Position numbers and translations under genes: made by a program | Origin: Nocardioides sp. GY 10127 | Lineage (GTDB): Bacteria > Actinomycetota > Actinomycetes > Propionibacteriales > Nocardioidaceae | NCBI RefSeq assembly: GCF_004919085.1 | Contig: NZ_STGL01000003.1 | Location: forward strand, 372,001-436,000 | Direction: 5' to 3' | DNA: 64,000 nucleotides | In this document: piece by piece, positions 44,771 through 53,254 of the stretch | Layout of the letters: every line of letters starts with the position of its first letter | Position numbering within the stretch: the first letter of the stretch is position 1 | The notes under the pieces: generated by a model | What the model was told of the DNA's origin: nothing | What the model saw: only the letters and a program-made list of their open reading frames with translations | The model's database searches: none

Positions 44771-45862
44771 TCAGAGCGCCTGGGCCAGCCGGTAGCCGAC
44801 ACCGCGGACGGTCTCGACGAAACGCGGGTTGGTGGAGTCGTCACCCAGCTTGCGGCGCAGGTTGGCGATGTGGACCTCGACGGAGCGCTTGTCGGCCTCG
44901 TTGACGAAGTACGACGTGACGTACTGCTGGCCGCGCATCGTGAGGACGAGGTCGGCCTTGGAACGGACGCGGCGCCCGGTGCTGAGCAGCGAGGCCATGA
45001 GGTCGAACTCGGTGCGGGTCAGCTCGACCCCGTTGCCCGCCACCGTCACGGTGCGCGTCTCGCTGTTGAGCGCGAGGCCGTTGAAGTGCACCCAGCCACC
45101 CTCGGCCGCCACCGGGCCGGCGCTGCCGGCCGGCTGGGGCGGCACCGGCTGGTGCGGGACGGCGTGCAGGTAGACCGGCTGGTCCGGGGTGGGGCCGGGG
45201 GCCGGCGCGGCCGGCTGCGCGGGGGGCTGGGTCGGCGGCTGGGCGGGTGCCTGCGCGGGCGGCTGCACGGGGCGGGGTGCCTCGGTCGGCTGCCCGGGGC
45301 GCAGGGGCGCCACGTTGCTGGGGGTGTTGCTGGGGGTGCTGCCGGGCGCGCTGTCGGCCACCGGCGACGGCGCCGGGGCGACCGGCGGGTGGGTCGGGCG
45401 CAGCGGGTTCTGCTGGAGGTCCCGCGCGGCCTGGGTGGCCCAGGAGGTGGAGCCCTGCTTGGGCTCCTCCGCCACGTCCTGGCGCGAGCGGGGGCGGCGC
45501 AGCATCGAGTCGGCGCGCGCCCGGAGCTCGCGGGGGCGGAACGGCTTGACCAGGTAGTCGTCCGCGCCGGCCTCGAAGCCCTGCACCACGTCGATCTCGT
45601 CGGCCAGCGCCGTGATCATGATCAGGTAGGTGTTGGAGAACTCGCGCACGCGCTTGGCGACGGCGAAGCCGTCCATGCCCGGCATGTTCACGTCGAGGGT
45701 GGTGATGAGGGGGTTGTGCTGCCGCACGGCCTCGACCCCCTCGAACCCGTCGCGAGCGAGGACGGTCCTGAAACCGGACTGCGTGAGAACGATGTCGATG
45801 AGGTCGCGCACATCGGGGTCGTCCTCGATGATCACCGCGGTCCAGTCCTGACCGTCTGCCAT
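44771..45862 (-). CDS. OmpR-family response regulator with long proline-rich linker
   Basis: 363 residues from ATG 45860-45862. The receiver domain (1-120) has the acidic pair VIIEDDPDVRDLI, phosphoacceptor Asp57 in LDVNMPGMDG, Thr in MITALADE and Lys106 in LVKPF. The winged-helix domain (about 256-363) has LTRTEFDLMASLLSTGRRV, recognition helix RSVEVHIANLRRKLGDD and FVETVRGVGYRLA. Between them lie about 130 residues rich in Pro, Gln and Ala (QPPAQAPAQPPTQPPAQPAA), where other family members have 5-20. No histidine kinase is adjacent, so it is an orphan here. It faces the synthase-lipoprotein genes and precedes nothing but a terminator. It may control the glycan locus; linker function unknown. 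Confidence 0.92.
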   Translation of the reverse strand: MADGQDWTAVIIEDDPDVRDLIDIVLTQSGFRTVLARDGFEGVEAVRQHNPLITTLDVNMPGMDGFAVAKRVREFSNTYLIMITALADEIDVVQGFEAGADDYLVKPFRPRELRARADSMLRRPRSRQDVAEEPKQGSTSWATQAARDLQQNPLRPTHPPVAPAPSPVADSAPGSTPSNTPSNVAPLRPGQPTEAPRPVQPPAQAPAQPPTQPPAQPAAPAPGPTPDQPVYLHAVPHQPVPPQPAGSAGPVAAEGGWVHFNGLALNSETRTVTVAGNGVELTRTEFDLMASLLSTGRRVRSKADLVLTMRGQQYVTSYFVNEADKRSVEVHIANLRRKLGDDSTNPRFVETVRGVGYRLAQAL

Positions 45863-45927
45863 GGCGCAGAGCCTATAGCAGCCTCACCGCTCACCTGCGC
45901 CGACCCGGCAAGCCCGGAGCAGCGGGT

Positions 45928-46944
45928 TCAGCTCCAGCCCGCGGCCTGCGCCAGGGCCACCGCGCGGGCCGCCCAGAGCTCGCCCGCGGCCGGGCCGCCC
46001 CGGCACGTCCCGTCGCTCTCGCCCGGCGGCTTGATCCACAAGTAGGCGTCGAGCCCGGTGTCGTCCTCGACGTAGCCCGGCTTGAGCCCCAGGGCCCGCC
46101 CCCGCGGGTTGCACCACACGCGGGTCGCGCCGTTCCCGTTGCGGCCGCGGTCGGTCACCCAGTGGCTGCCGCCCAGGAGGGAGGAGAGCTTCTCGGCGTA
46201 GGCGAGCTCGTCGTCGTCGGTCTGGTAGTTGGCCACGTTCGTGGCGAAACCGCGCACCTTCCCCACGCCCACCGCGCGCAACAGCCGCGCCATGCGGGCG
46301 GGGGCCACCCAGTCGGAGTGACCGGCGTCGACGTAGGTGGTCACGTCGTCGGCGACGAGGACGTCGACCGCGTCGGCGAGGTGGGTGACGCGGGAGGTGC
46401 GCAGGCCGCAGGCGAGGCTGCCGGCCAGCGCGTCGGGCTCGAGGATCGCCACGGCGGTGGAGCCGGCCATGGCGTCCGCGATCTCACCGACCCAGTCGGC
46501 GTACTCCCCCGCCTCGGTCCCGCCGGAGGAGTAGCCGCCCGTGCAGTCGCGGTTCGGGATGCCGTAGATGACGAGGACGGCCACCTGGTCGTCGTCGGCC
46601 GCGTCCTCCACGACCCCTGAGACGTAGGAGCCGACCTCGCCGACGGGGTGCTCCTCGGGCGTGACCCAGATGCCGGCCGAGACGTCGGCGAGCTCGCCGA
46701 GGATCGTCGCCTGCTCGGTCAGGCCGGCCTGCTCGGCGTCCGCCACGCCGGCGGCCGTCTTGGAGTCGGGGTCGACGTAGAGGCCCTGCTCGGCGAACCG
46801 GTTGCGCTCCTGCGCCCCGCCGCCGAACGGACCCAGGCCCGCCCGCCAGGCGTAGGCGGTGCCGGCCACGGCGACGAGGGCCACGACCACGGCGAGGACG
46901 ACGAGCCCCCGGACGGGGAGGCGGCGCGGCCGCGGGTCGGGCAT
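45928..46944 (-). CDS. Membrane-anchored GH6 endoglucanase/cellobiohydrolase-like
   Basis: 338 residues from ATG 46942-46944 (GTG 46950 possible). An N-terminal anchor or uncleaved signal (GLVVLAVVVALVAVAGTAYAW, 13-33) precedes a GH6 catalytic domain: VIYGIPNRDCTGGYSSGG (Asp133), AILEPDALAG (catalytic acid Asp171), YVDAGHSDWV (Asp207), NYQTDDDELAYAEKLSSLLG and LWIKPPGESDGTC (Asp311). No carbohydrate-binding module. GH6 enzymes cleave beta-1,4-glucan; Streptomyces cslZ and Gram-negative bcsZ show that such enzymes accompany cellulose-type synthases. Here the GT2 synthase is 2 kb away on the opposite strand. The gene is 30 bp downstream of the MFS gene and 65 bp upstream of the response regulator. 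Confidence 0.88.
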   Translation of the reverse strand: MPDPRPRRLPVRGLVVLAVVVALVAVAGTAYAWRAGLGPFGGGAQERNRFAEQGLYVDPDSKTAAGVADAEQAGLTEQATILGELADVSAGIWVTPEEHPVGEVGSYVSGVVEDAADDDQVAVLVIYGIPNRDCTGGYSSGGTEAGEYADWVGEIADAMAGSTAVAILEPDALAGSLACGLRTSRVTHLADAVDVLVADDVTTYVDAGHSDWVAPARMARLLRAVGVGKVRGFATNVANYQTDDDELAYAEKLSSLLGGSHWVTDRGRNGNGATRVWCNPRGRALGLKPGYVEDDTGLDAYLWIKPPGESDGTCRGGPAAGELWAARAVALAQAAGWS

Positions 46945-46974
46945 GGGCACATTGTGCCGCAGCCCGGCCCGGGG

Positions 46975-48414
46975 TCACGCACGGACCGGACCGCCCCGGG
47001 ACGGCCTGCCGGGCGCCGCGAGGGCGGCGACGAGGCCGACCGCGACCGCCGCGGCCCCCACCAGCAGGGCCGGGCCGATGGCGCCGTCGTACCCGGTGGG
47101 CGTCACGTCCCCGCCGGCGCCCAGGAAGACGGCGGTGAGGACCGCGACCCCCAGGGCCACGCCGAACTCGCGCAGCGTCGAGTTCGCCGAGCTCGCGACC
47201 GCGAAGTCCGTGTCCGGCAGCCCGTCGAGCACCGCGGTGGCGCTCGGCGCGAACGTGAGCCCCATGCCGACGCCGGCGAGCACGAGGGCGGGCAGGAAGG
47301 CGCCGTACGTCGAGCCCGCCTCGGTGAGCCAGGCGAACCAGACCAGCGACGCCGTCTGCATCGCCAGACCGGCCACGAGGAGGGCGCGGACGCCGACCCG
47401 CGGCGCCACCGCCCCGGCGACGGGGGCGACGAGCATCGGCGCGGCGGTCCAGGGCAGCGTCCGCAGGCCCGCCTCGAACGGCGAGTAGCCCTGCACGACC
47501 TGGAGGTACTGCGAGAGGAGGAAGACCGCGCCGAACATGCCGAGGGAGAAGAAGAGCCCGATCACGTTGGCCGAGGCGAAGCCGCGGTGGCCGAAGAGCC
47601 GCAGCGGCAGGACGGCGCGGTCGCCCGCGCGGCGCGCGTGCAGGACGTAGACGGGCAGCAGCAGGACGCCGAGCGCCAGGCTCGTCACGACCACCGGGTC
47701 GGACCAGCCGTCGTCGTTGCCGTGGACGACGCCCCAGATGCCGCTCAGCACCGCGCCGCCGAGGAGGACGGTGCCCACGACGTCCACGTGCGTGCGCCCG
47801 CCCCGCGACTCCCGCACGCCGAGCAGCAGGAGCGGGAGGGCGACCAGCGCGACCGGCACGTTGAGCCAGAAGATGGCCTCCCACCGCAGGCCCTCGACGA
47901 CGGCCCCACCGACCACGGGCCCCAGCGCCACGCCCAGGCCCGAGACGCCGCCCCAGATGCCGATCGCGGCCGCGCGCAGGCGGGGCGGCACCGAGTCGGC
48001 CAGCAGGGCCAGGGAGAGCGGCATGATCGCGGCGCCGCCGACGCCTTGCAGGGCCCGCGCGGCGATGAGCTGGCCCGAGGTGCTCGAGAACCCGGCGGCG
48101 AGCGAGCCCAGCGTGAACAGGACGAGGCCCGCGACCATCATCCGGCGCCGGCCGAGCCGGTCCCCCAGCGCCGCGGCGGGCAGCATGAGCGAGGCGAAGG
48201 CGAGCGTGTAGGCGTTGAGGAACCAGGACAGGTCCCCCACCGAGGCGCCGAGGTCGACGCGCAGGACGGGCAGCGCCGTGGTCATCACCAGGTTGTCGAG
48301 GGTCGCCATGAACATCGGCAGGGACGCCGCGAGCACGGCGACCCACACGGGCCGGGGCCGGCGACGAGCGTTGCCGGCGGGCGGCGCGGCCTCCGGCGAG
48401 ACGGTGGCGGTCAT
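46975..48414 (-). CDS. DHA2-type MFS multidrug efflux transporter
   Basis: 479 residues from ATG 48412-48414 with GGAGGAGAG upstream. About 14 membrane spans. Motif A-like LGDRLGRRRMMVAGLVLFTLGS, motif C region GVSGLGVALGPVVGGAVVEGLRWEAIFWLNVPVALVAL and FLLSQYLQVVQGYSPFEAGLRTLPW are typical of the QacA/EmrB DHA2 family of proton-driven drug exporters. It diverges from the TetR gene at 48509 with an inverted repeat in the 94-bp gap, the usual arrangement for a repressor-controlled pump. GH6 follows 30 bp downstream and may be read through from here. Substrates unknown. Confidence 0.9.
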   Translation of the reverse strand: MTATVSPEAAPPAGNARRRPRPVWVAVLAASLPMFMATLDNLVMTTALPVLRVDLGASVGDLSWFLNAYTLAFASLMLPAAALGDRLGRRRMMVAGLVLFTLGSLAAGFSSTSGQLIAARALQGVGGAAIMPLSLALLADSVPPRLRAAAIGIWGGVSGLGVALGPVVGGAVVEGLRWEAIFWLNVPVALVALPLLLLGVRESRGGRTHVDVVGTVLLGGAVLSGIWGVVHGNDDGWSDPVVVTSLALGVLLLPVYVLHARRAGDRAVLPLRLFGHRGFASANVIGLFFSLGMFGAVFLLSQYLQVVQGYSPFEAGLRTLPWTAAPMLVAPVAGAVAPRVGVRALLVAGLAMQTASLVWFAWLTEAGSTYGAFLPALVLAGVGMGLTFAPSATAVLDGLPDTDFAVASSANSTLREFGVALGVAVLTAVFLGAGGDVTPTGYDGAIGPALLVGAAAVAVGLVAALAAPGRPSRGGPVRA

Positions 48415-48455
48415 GTGCTCTCCTCCGGAACGTTCTGCGGATGGTGGTTGGCATC

Positions 48456-48496
48456 GACTGATTACTAACGAGAAGGACGGTAAGTAATGGACTGAT
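48456..48496. promoter_or_regulatory. TetR-type operator between MFS and TetR genes
   Basis: ATTACT (48461-48466) and AGTAAT (48483-48488) form a dyad with a 16-bp spacer, and GACTGAT is repeated directly at 48456-48462 and 48490-48496. The element lies between the two divergent start codons and is strikingly AT-rich for this genome. It probably covers both promoters. Confidence 0.6.
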
Positions 48497-48508
48497 AACC
48501 TGTCAACC

Positions 48509-49111
48509 ATGTCGCCCCGGATGTCCTCCGACGAGCGGCGCGAGGAGATCCTCGCCGCCGCCACCCGCGCCTTCGCCGCGCACGGCTACCACGGCACGAG
48601 CACCGACGCCGTCGCGCGCGAGGCCGGGATCTCCCAGCCGTACGTCGTGCGGATGTTCGGCGGGAAGCTCGCCCTCTTCCTCGAGGTCTTCGCCTCCGTC
48701 GGCGAGCGGGTGGACGCCACCTTCGCCGCGGTCGTCGACGAGCGCCCCTTCGACCCCGACGACGAGGACGACTGGGGCCGGCTCGGCCACGCCTACAAGG
48801 CGATGCTCGCCGACGACCCGATGCTGCTGCCCGTCCTGCTCCACGGCTTCGCCGCCGGGGCCGTGCCCGAGATCGGCGCCGTCGGCCGCCGCGCCATGGG
48901 GCGGATCTTCGCCACGGTCCAGCGCACGGGCTGCACCCCGGACGCGGCCCGGGACTTCCTGGCCCACGGGATGCTGCTCACGATCCTCGGCTCGATGGGG
49001 GCGCCGGCGGCCACGCTCGGGGGCGAGGACTCCCCCGTCGCCGACCTCACCCGCTGCACCTTTGGCGAGCTCCTGACGCCCGCCACCGAGGCGCTAGCGT
49101 CGGGGTCGTGA
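48509..49111 (+). CDS. TetR-family transcriptional regulator
   Basis: 200 residues from ATG 48509. N-terminal TetR helix-turn-helix: REEILAAATRAFAAHGYHGTSTDAVAREAGISQPYVVRMFGGKLALFLEVF. The C-terminal half is helical and would bind an inducer (HAYKAMLADDPMLLPVLLHGFAAGAVPEIG). Placed divergently from the DHA2 transporter, it is most likely its repressor and is released by a transported drug. Its stop overlaps the maf start (GTGA), so it is co-transcribed with a housekeeping gene, which is unusual. Confidence 0.9.
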   Translation: MSPRMSSDERREEILAAATRAFAAHGYHGTSTDAVAREAGISQPYVVRMFGGKLALFLEVFASVGERVDATFAAVVDERPFDPDDEDDWGRLGHAYKAMLADDPMLLPVLLHGFAAGAVPEIGAVGRRAMGRIFATVQRTGCTPDAARDFLAHGMLLTILGSMGAPAATLGGEDSPVADLTRCTFGELLTPATEALASGS

Positions 49112-49710
49112 CCACCCTCGTCCTGGGCTCCGCCTCGCCCGCCCGCCTCGCCACCCTGCGCACCGCCGGCCTCGACCCGCTCGTCCTCGTCTCCGGGGTC
49201 GACGAGTCCCAGCTCGACGCCCTGGCCCCCGCCGACCTGGCCCAGGGCCTGGCCGACCTCAAGTGCGCGGCGGTCGCCCGGCGGCCGGAGGTGCCGGCCG
49301 ACGCGCTGGTGCTCGGCTGCGACTCCGTGCTGGAGCTCGACGGGGAGGCCCTCGGCAAGCCCGGGACCCCCGAGGTCGCCACGCGCCGGTGGCAGGCGAT
49401 GCGCGGTCGCACCGGCGTCCTGCACACCGGGCACAGCCTCCTGGACGTCGCCACGGGCGAGACCGCGCGCGGCTGCGGGTCCACGAGCGTGACGTTCGCC
49501 GACCTCGACGACGGCGAGATCGCCGCCTACGTGGCGACCGGGGAGCCGCTCCAGGTCGCAGGCGCCTTCACCCTCGACGGGTTCGGCGGCGCGTTCGTCA
49601 CGGGTATCGAGGGCGACCCCCACAACGTCGTCGGCGTCAGCCTTCCGCTGCTCCGACAGCTGGTGCGACGGCTGGGACATGCCTGGCCGAGCCTGTGGGC
49701 GCCTCGCTGA
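49108..49710 (+). CDS. maf: Maf family nucleoside-triphosphate pyrophosphatase
   Basis: 200 residues, GTG 49108 overlapping the TetR stop. The family motif LGSASPARLATLRTAG (S8-x-S10-P11) opens it; VLGCDSVLELDGEALGKPG carries the conserved Asp and Lys, then GRTGVLHTGHSLLDV and EPLQVAGAFTLDGFGGAFV. Maf hydrolyses non-canonical or methylated NTPs to NMP and PPi and has been linked to septum control. Equivalent to Rv3282 near accD5/accE5. The last 74 bp overlap the convergent GtrA gene. Confidence 0.92.
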   Translation: MTTLVLGSASPARLATLRTAGLDPLVLVSGVDESQLDALAPADLAQGLADLKCAAVARRPEVPADALVLGCDSVLELDGEALGKPGTPEVATRRWQAMRGRTGVLHTGHSLLDVATGETARGCGSTSVTFADLDDGEIAAYVATGEPLQVAGAFTLDGFGGAFVTGIEGDPHNVVGVSLPLLRQLVRRLGHAWPSLWAPR

Positions 49711-50179
49711 GCAGCGGCTCGCCGCTGCCGGCCGCCCGGTCGGGGTGGGTGAAGACGAACGTGCGGAAGAGCCAGAACCGGGCGCCGACGCCGAGCGCCA
49801 GGCCCACCACGTTGGCCGAGACGTTGTCGCTGATCGGGTCGGCCAGCCCGAGCAGGTGCCGGGTGGTCCACAGGCAGCCGATCGGCAGCGTCATGGTGAG
49901 CACGTTGATGATCACGAAGGCCGTGCGACCGCCGTCGGCGTGGGTCGTCGGCCGGTGCCGGAACGCCCACGACCGCGTGCCCCGGTAGCTGATCCCCATG
50001 CCGACCACGTTGGCGACGACGTAGGCCCAGATCGGGTGCCCCTCCAGCAGCGCGTGGTCCATGAGGCCGACCCCGTGCGCGAGCACGTTGAAGAGCACCG
50101 CGGCCACGATGGTCGCCAGGCCGCCGACGGCCAGGAACCGGGTGGCCTCGGCGACGAGTCGACGCCATCGGTTGCCCAT
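49637..50179 (-). CDS. GtrA family membrane protein
   Basis: 180 residues from ATG 50177-50179. Four membrane spans in the GtrA pattern: FLAVGGLATIVAAVLFNVLAHG, PIWAYVVANVVGMGISYRGTRSWAF (conserved N...R..FxF region), AFVIINVLTMTLPIGCLW and NVSANVVGLALGVGARFWLFRTFVF. GtrA proteins are proposed to flip or deliver lipid-linked sugars for glycan modification. Its 3' end overlaps maf tail-to-tail by 74 bp. Preceded on the same strand by the acyl-CoA dehydrogenase unit? No: that gene lies upstream at 50264 and is also minus, 84 bp away. Role undetermined. Confidence 0.85.
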   Translation of the reverse strand: MGNRWRRLVAEATRFLAVGGLATIVAAVLFNVLAHGVGLMDHALLEGHPIWAYVVANVVGMGISYRGTRSWAFRHRPTTHADGGRTAFVIINVLTMTLPIGCLWTTRHLLGLADPISDNVSANVVGLALGVGARFWLFRTFVFTHPDRAAGSGEPLLSEAPTGSARHVPAVAPAVGAAEG

Positions 50180-50263
50180 GACGCACCAGGGTACGGGAGT
50201 GCACGGGGGTGACGGGGACGTCGAGCGCGCCGTCGTGCCCGACGTCACGCCGCCGCCGGCCGC

Positions 50264-51436
50264 CTACCAGTCCACGGGCAGGCCGAGCCCGCGGGCGAGC
50301 ACCAGCCGCTGCACCTCGGAGGTGCCCTCCCCCACCTCGAGCACCTTCGCGTCCCGGTAGAACCGGGCCACCGGGTGCTCCTCCATGAACCCGTAGCCGC
50401 CCAGGAGCTGGGTCGCCACGCGCGTGGCCGCGACGGCGTGCTCGGTGGCGACCAGCTTGGCCGTGGCCGCGGCCTGCTTCACCTCGGCGGCCGGCCGCCC
50501 GGCGTCCACCATCGCGGCGGCGCGGTGGGTGAGCACCCGCGCGGTCGTCGTCCACGCCTCGAGGTCGGCCACTTGGAAGGCGACCGCCTGCCGCCGTCCG
50601 ATCGGCGCACCGCCGACCTCGCGCTCGCGGGCCTGGACGAGGGCGGCGTCGAGGCAGGCCTGGAGGCAGCCGACCGCGAGCGCGGCGATCGCGACGCGTC
50701 CCTCGTCCAGGGTGGCGAGGAACTGGGCGTAGCCGCGGCCGCGCACGCCCAGCAGGTTCTCCTCCGGCACCCGGCACGCCTCGAGGGTCAGCGGGTGGGT
50801 GTCCGAGGCGTGCCAGCCGAGCTTGTCGTAGGCCGGCCCCACGGTGAGGCCCGGCGTCCCCGCAGGAACCAGGACGGCCGAGATCTCGGGGCTCCCGTCG
50901 GGGCGCTCGCCCGTCCGCGTAGTGACGGTGACCAGCGAGGTGATCGCGGTGCCCGAGTTGGTGATGAACTGCTTGGCCCCGTCGAGCACCCACTCGCCGC
51001 CGTCGAGGACGGCCCGGGTCCGCGTCGCCCCGGCGTCCGAGCCCGCCCCCGGCTCGGTGAGGCCGAACGCCGCGAGCGCGCGGCCGGCGGCCAGGTCGGG
51101 GACCCACCGCTCCTGCTGCTCGGCGGTGCCGTAGCGCAGGAGGGGCGCGATGCCGAGGCCGACGGCCGCCTCCAGCGTGATCCCGAGCGACTGGTCGACC
51201 CGGCCGATCTCCTCGATCGCCACGCAGAGGCTGGTGAGGTCCCCACCGGAGCCGCCCAGGTGCTCGGGCGTGGTGAGCCCGAACAGCCCCAGCTCACCCA
51301 TCTCCCGCACGGCGTCCAGGGGGAAGGCGTGCGCGCGGTCCCACTCGTGCGCGAACGGGGCCACCCGCTCGCGGGCGAAGGCGGCCACGCTCGCCCTGAA
51401 CTCCTGGTGGTCGCGGGAGAGCTCGAAGGCGTGCAT
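50264..51436 (-). CDS. Acyl-CoA dehydrogenase (FadE25-like)
   Basis: 390 residues from ATG 51434-51436. FAD-dependent alpha,beta-dehydrogenation of acyl-CoA. Signatures: FGLTEPGAGSDAGATRTRAVLDG, WVLDGAKQFITNSG, KLGWHASDTHPLTLEACRVP, LGGYGFMEEHPVARFYRDAKVLEVGEGTSEVQRLVLARGL; the Glu in the GEGTSE block is at the catalytic base position of short/medium chain enzymes. Usual length. Context (purE/purK/accD neighbourhood) matches Rv3274c fadE25. An 18-bp inverted repeat 20 bp upstream suggests TetR-type control. Chain-length or branched-chain preference not resolved. Confidence 0.92.
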   Translation of the reverse strand: MHAFELSRDHQEFRASVAAFARERVAPFAHEWDRAHAFPLDAVREMGELGLFGLTTPEHLGGSGGDLTSLCVAIEEIGRVDQSLGITLEAAVGLGIAPLLRYGTAEQQERWVPDLAAGRALAAFGLTEPGAGSDAGATRTRAVLDGGEWVLDGAKQFITNSGTAITSLVTVTTRTGERPDGSPEISAVLVPAGTPGLTVGPAYDKLGWHASDTHPLTLEACRVPEENLLGVRGRGYAQFLATLDEGRVAIAALAVGCLQACLDAALVQAREREVGGAPIGRRQAVAFQVADLEAWTTTARVLTHRAAAMVDAGRPAAEVKQAAATAKLVATEHAVAATRVATQLLGGYGFMEEHPVARFYRDAKVLEVGEGTSEVQRLVLARGLGLPVDW

Positions 51437-51455
51437 GGGGGCAGGCTACGTGTCC

Positions 51456-51473
51456 GGTTAGCGTTTGTTAACC
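51456..51473. promoter_or_regulatory. Inverted repeat before the acyl-CoA dehydrogenase gene
   Basis: Minus-strand GGTTAACAAACGCTAACC: GGTTA and TAACC arms around an AT-rich centre, 20 bp before the start codon. It resembles operators of TetR-type fatty-acid/branched-chain catabolism regulators. Only 69 bp separate this gene from the chemoreceptor-like gene end. Confidence 0.5.
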
Positions 51474-51505
51474 AGGCGCGTGAAGCCGGCCGGGGCGGGC
51501 TCCGC

Positions 51506-53206
51506 TCAGACCCGGAACCGCGTCACCGCGACCCGGAGCTCCGCAGCCATCCGCGCCACCTCGTCGACGGCCAGGCGGGTCTGCGCCAGCGCCTGCGTCG
51601 TCGAGCCCGCGGCGTCCGAGACCCCCGAGATGTTCCCGGCGATCTGGTCCGAGCCGGCCGCGGCCTCCGCGATGGTGCGGGTCATCTCGGCCGTCGTCGC
51701 GGTCTGCTCCTCCACCGCCGAGGCGATCGAGGTCTGGTGGTCGCTGATCTCGTGCACCACCCCGCTGATCGCGCCGATCGCGTCGACGGCGAGCGCCGCG
51801 TCCGCCTGGATCGCGGCGACCCGGGAGGAGATGTCCTCCGTGGCACGCGCGGTCTCCTGGGCGAGGTCCTTGACCTCGCTGGCGACCACGGCGAAGCCCT
51901 TGCCGGACTCCCCCGCCCGGGCCGCCTCGATCGTCGCGTTGAGCGCGAGCAGGTTCGTCTGCTCGGCGATGTCGGTGATGGCACGGACGACCTCGCCGAT
52001 CTCCCGGCTGGAGTCGCCCAGGCGCGCCACCCCGTCGGTGGCCTGCTCCATCAGGCGGACCGCGTCGTCCGCGACGTGGGCCGCCGAGCCGGCGGACTGC
52101 GAGATCTCGCGGATCGAGGCGCCCATCTCCTCCGAGCCCGCCGCGACGGTGCGCACGTGCAGGGAGACCTCCTCCGCCGCGTCCGAGACGACCACCGCCT
52201 GGACCGCCGTCTCCTCCGCGCCGGCGGCGATCTGGGTGGCGGACGCCGAGAGCTCCTCGGAGGCCGCCGCGAGGGCGTCGGAGGAGTCGTGGACGGTGCG
52301 CATCAGCCCGCGCACCACGTCGGCGGCGCGGTCGAGGCTGGCGGCCATCCGGCCGAGCTCGTCGCGCGAGTCGACGCCGGAGGAGGCGGTGAGGTCGCCC
52401 GCGGCCAGCGCGTCCGCCACGCCGCCGACCGCGGCGAGGTCCGTGCCGATCCGCCGCGAGACCAGCAGCCCCACGGCCGCGGCGGCGAGCACGCCGAGCC
52501 CCAGGGTGCCGAGCACGACGAGCCGGGCCCGGGCGTAGTCGTCGTCGCTCGCGGCGACGGTGGCGGCGGCCTCGGCGGACTCGAGGTCGGCGACCTCGTG
52601 CAGCAGGCTCCGCGCGGTCACCAGGTGCTGGCCCTCGTCCGCCCGGGACGCGGCCAGCCAGGCCGCGTCGTCCCCCGCGATCGCGAGCGGCGCGAGCACG
52701 TCCTCGGCGTACGCCACGCCGGCGTCCAGCTCCCTGCCGGCCTCCGCGAGCAGGTCCTCGGCCTCCGGCCCCAGCCCCAGCGTCTCGAGGGCGGCGACGT
52801 CCTCGTCGGCCGCCGCGGCCAGCACGGGGACGTCGGCGAGGACGTCGCGGGTGTCCGCGGCGTCCGGCTCCAGGGCCCCCTCGCGGACCGCGATGCCGAT
52901 CTCGTCGACGTCGGCGACGAGATCGGCCGTCAGCAGCCCGGCCCGGACGTTGCGCTCGTAGAGGGCGTCGACGTCCTCCCCCAGGGCGGCCAGCTCGACG
53001 AGGCCCACGGCCCCCACGACCCCGGCCGCGACCAGCCCGACCACGGCGCACGCGAGCACCCGCACCGCGACCGGGAGGTCACGCAGCGAGGTGCGGCGCC
53101 GTGGGGCGGGCGTCGCGGGCCCCGCCGTGGCGTCGTGCGCGCCGGCGGGGTCCACCGGGGTCGGCGGTCCCCAGGCACGGGAGCGTTCCAGGACTGGTGC
53201 GGACAA
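51506..53206 (-). CDS. Methyl-accepting chemotaxis-like transducer
   Basis: 566 residues if TTG 53204-53206 is the start; GGAGG lies 7 nt upstream. The open frame extends to 53527 but shows no family similarity. A 40-residue cytoplasmic tail is followed by TM1 ([23 protein letters not shown]), an extracytoplasmic helical 4HB-like sensor of about 150 residues, TM2 ([21 protein letters not shown]), HAMP ([23 protein letters not shown]) and the signalling hairpin with [15 protein letters not shown] and the highly conserved tip [37 protein letters not shown]. No che or flagellar genes are in the window. Ligand unknown. Leader has two hairpins. Confidence 0.9.
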   Translation of the reverse strand: MSAPVLERSRAWGPPTPVDPAGAHDATAGPATPAPRRRTSLRDLPVAVRVLACAVVGLVAAGVVGAVGLVELAALGEDVDALYERNVRAGLLTADLVADVDEIGIAVREGALEPDAADTRDVLADVPVLAAAADEDVAALETLGLGPEAEDLLAEAGRELDAGVAYAEDVLAPLAIAGDDAAWLAASRADEGQHLVTARSLLHEVADLESAEAAATVAASDDDYARARLVVLGTLGLGVLAAAAVGLLVSRRIGTDLAAVGGVADALAAGDLTASSGVDSRDELGRMAASLDRAADVVRGLMRTVHDSSDALAAASEELSASATQIAAGAEETAVQAVVVSDAAEEVSLHVRTVAAGSEEMGASIREISQSAGSAAHVADDAVRLMEQATDGVARLGDSSREIGEVVRAITDIAEQTNLLALNATIEAARAGESGKGFAVVASEVKDLAQETARATEDISSRVAAIQADAALAVDAIGAISGVVHEISDHQTSIASAVEEQTATTAEMTRTIAEAAAGSDQIAGNISGVSDAAGSTTQALAQTRLAVDEVARMAAELRVAVTRFRV

Positions 53207-53254
53207 CGTCGTCCTCCTTCTCGGCGCGGGCCCCTGCTCGACCCACTCGACGGG

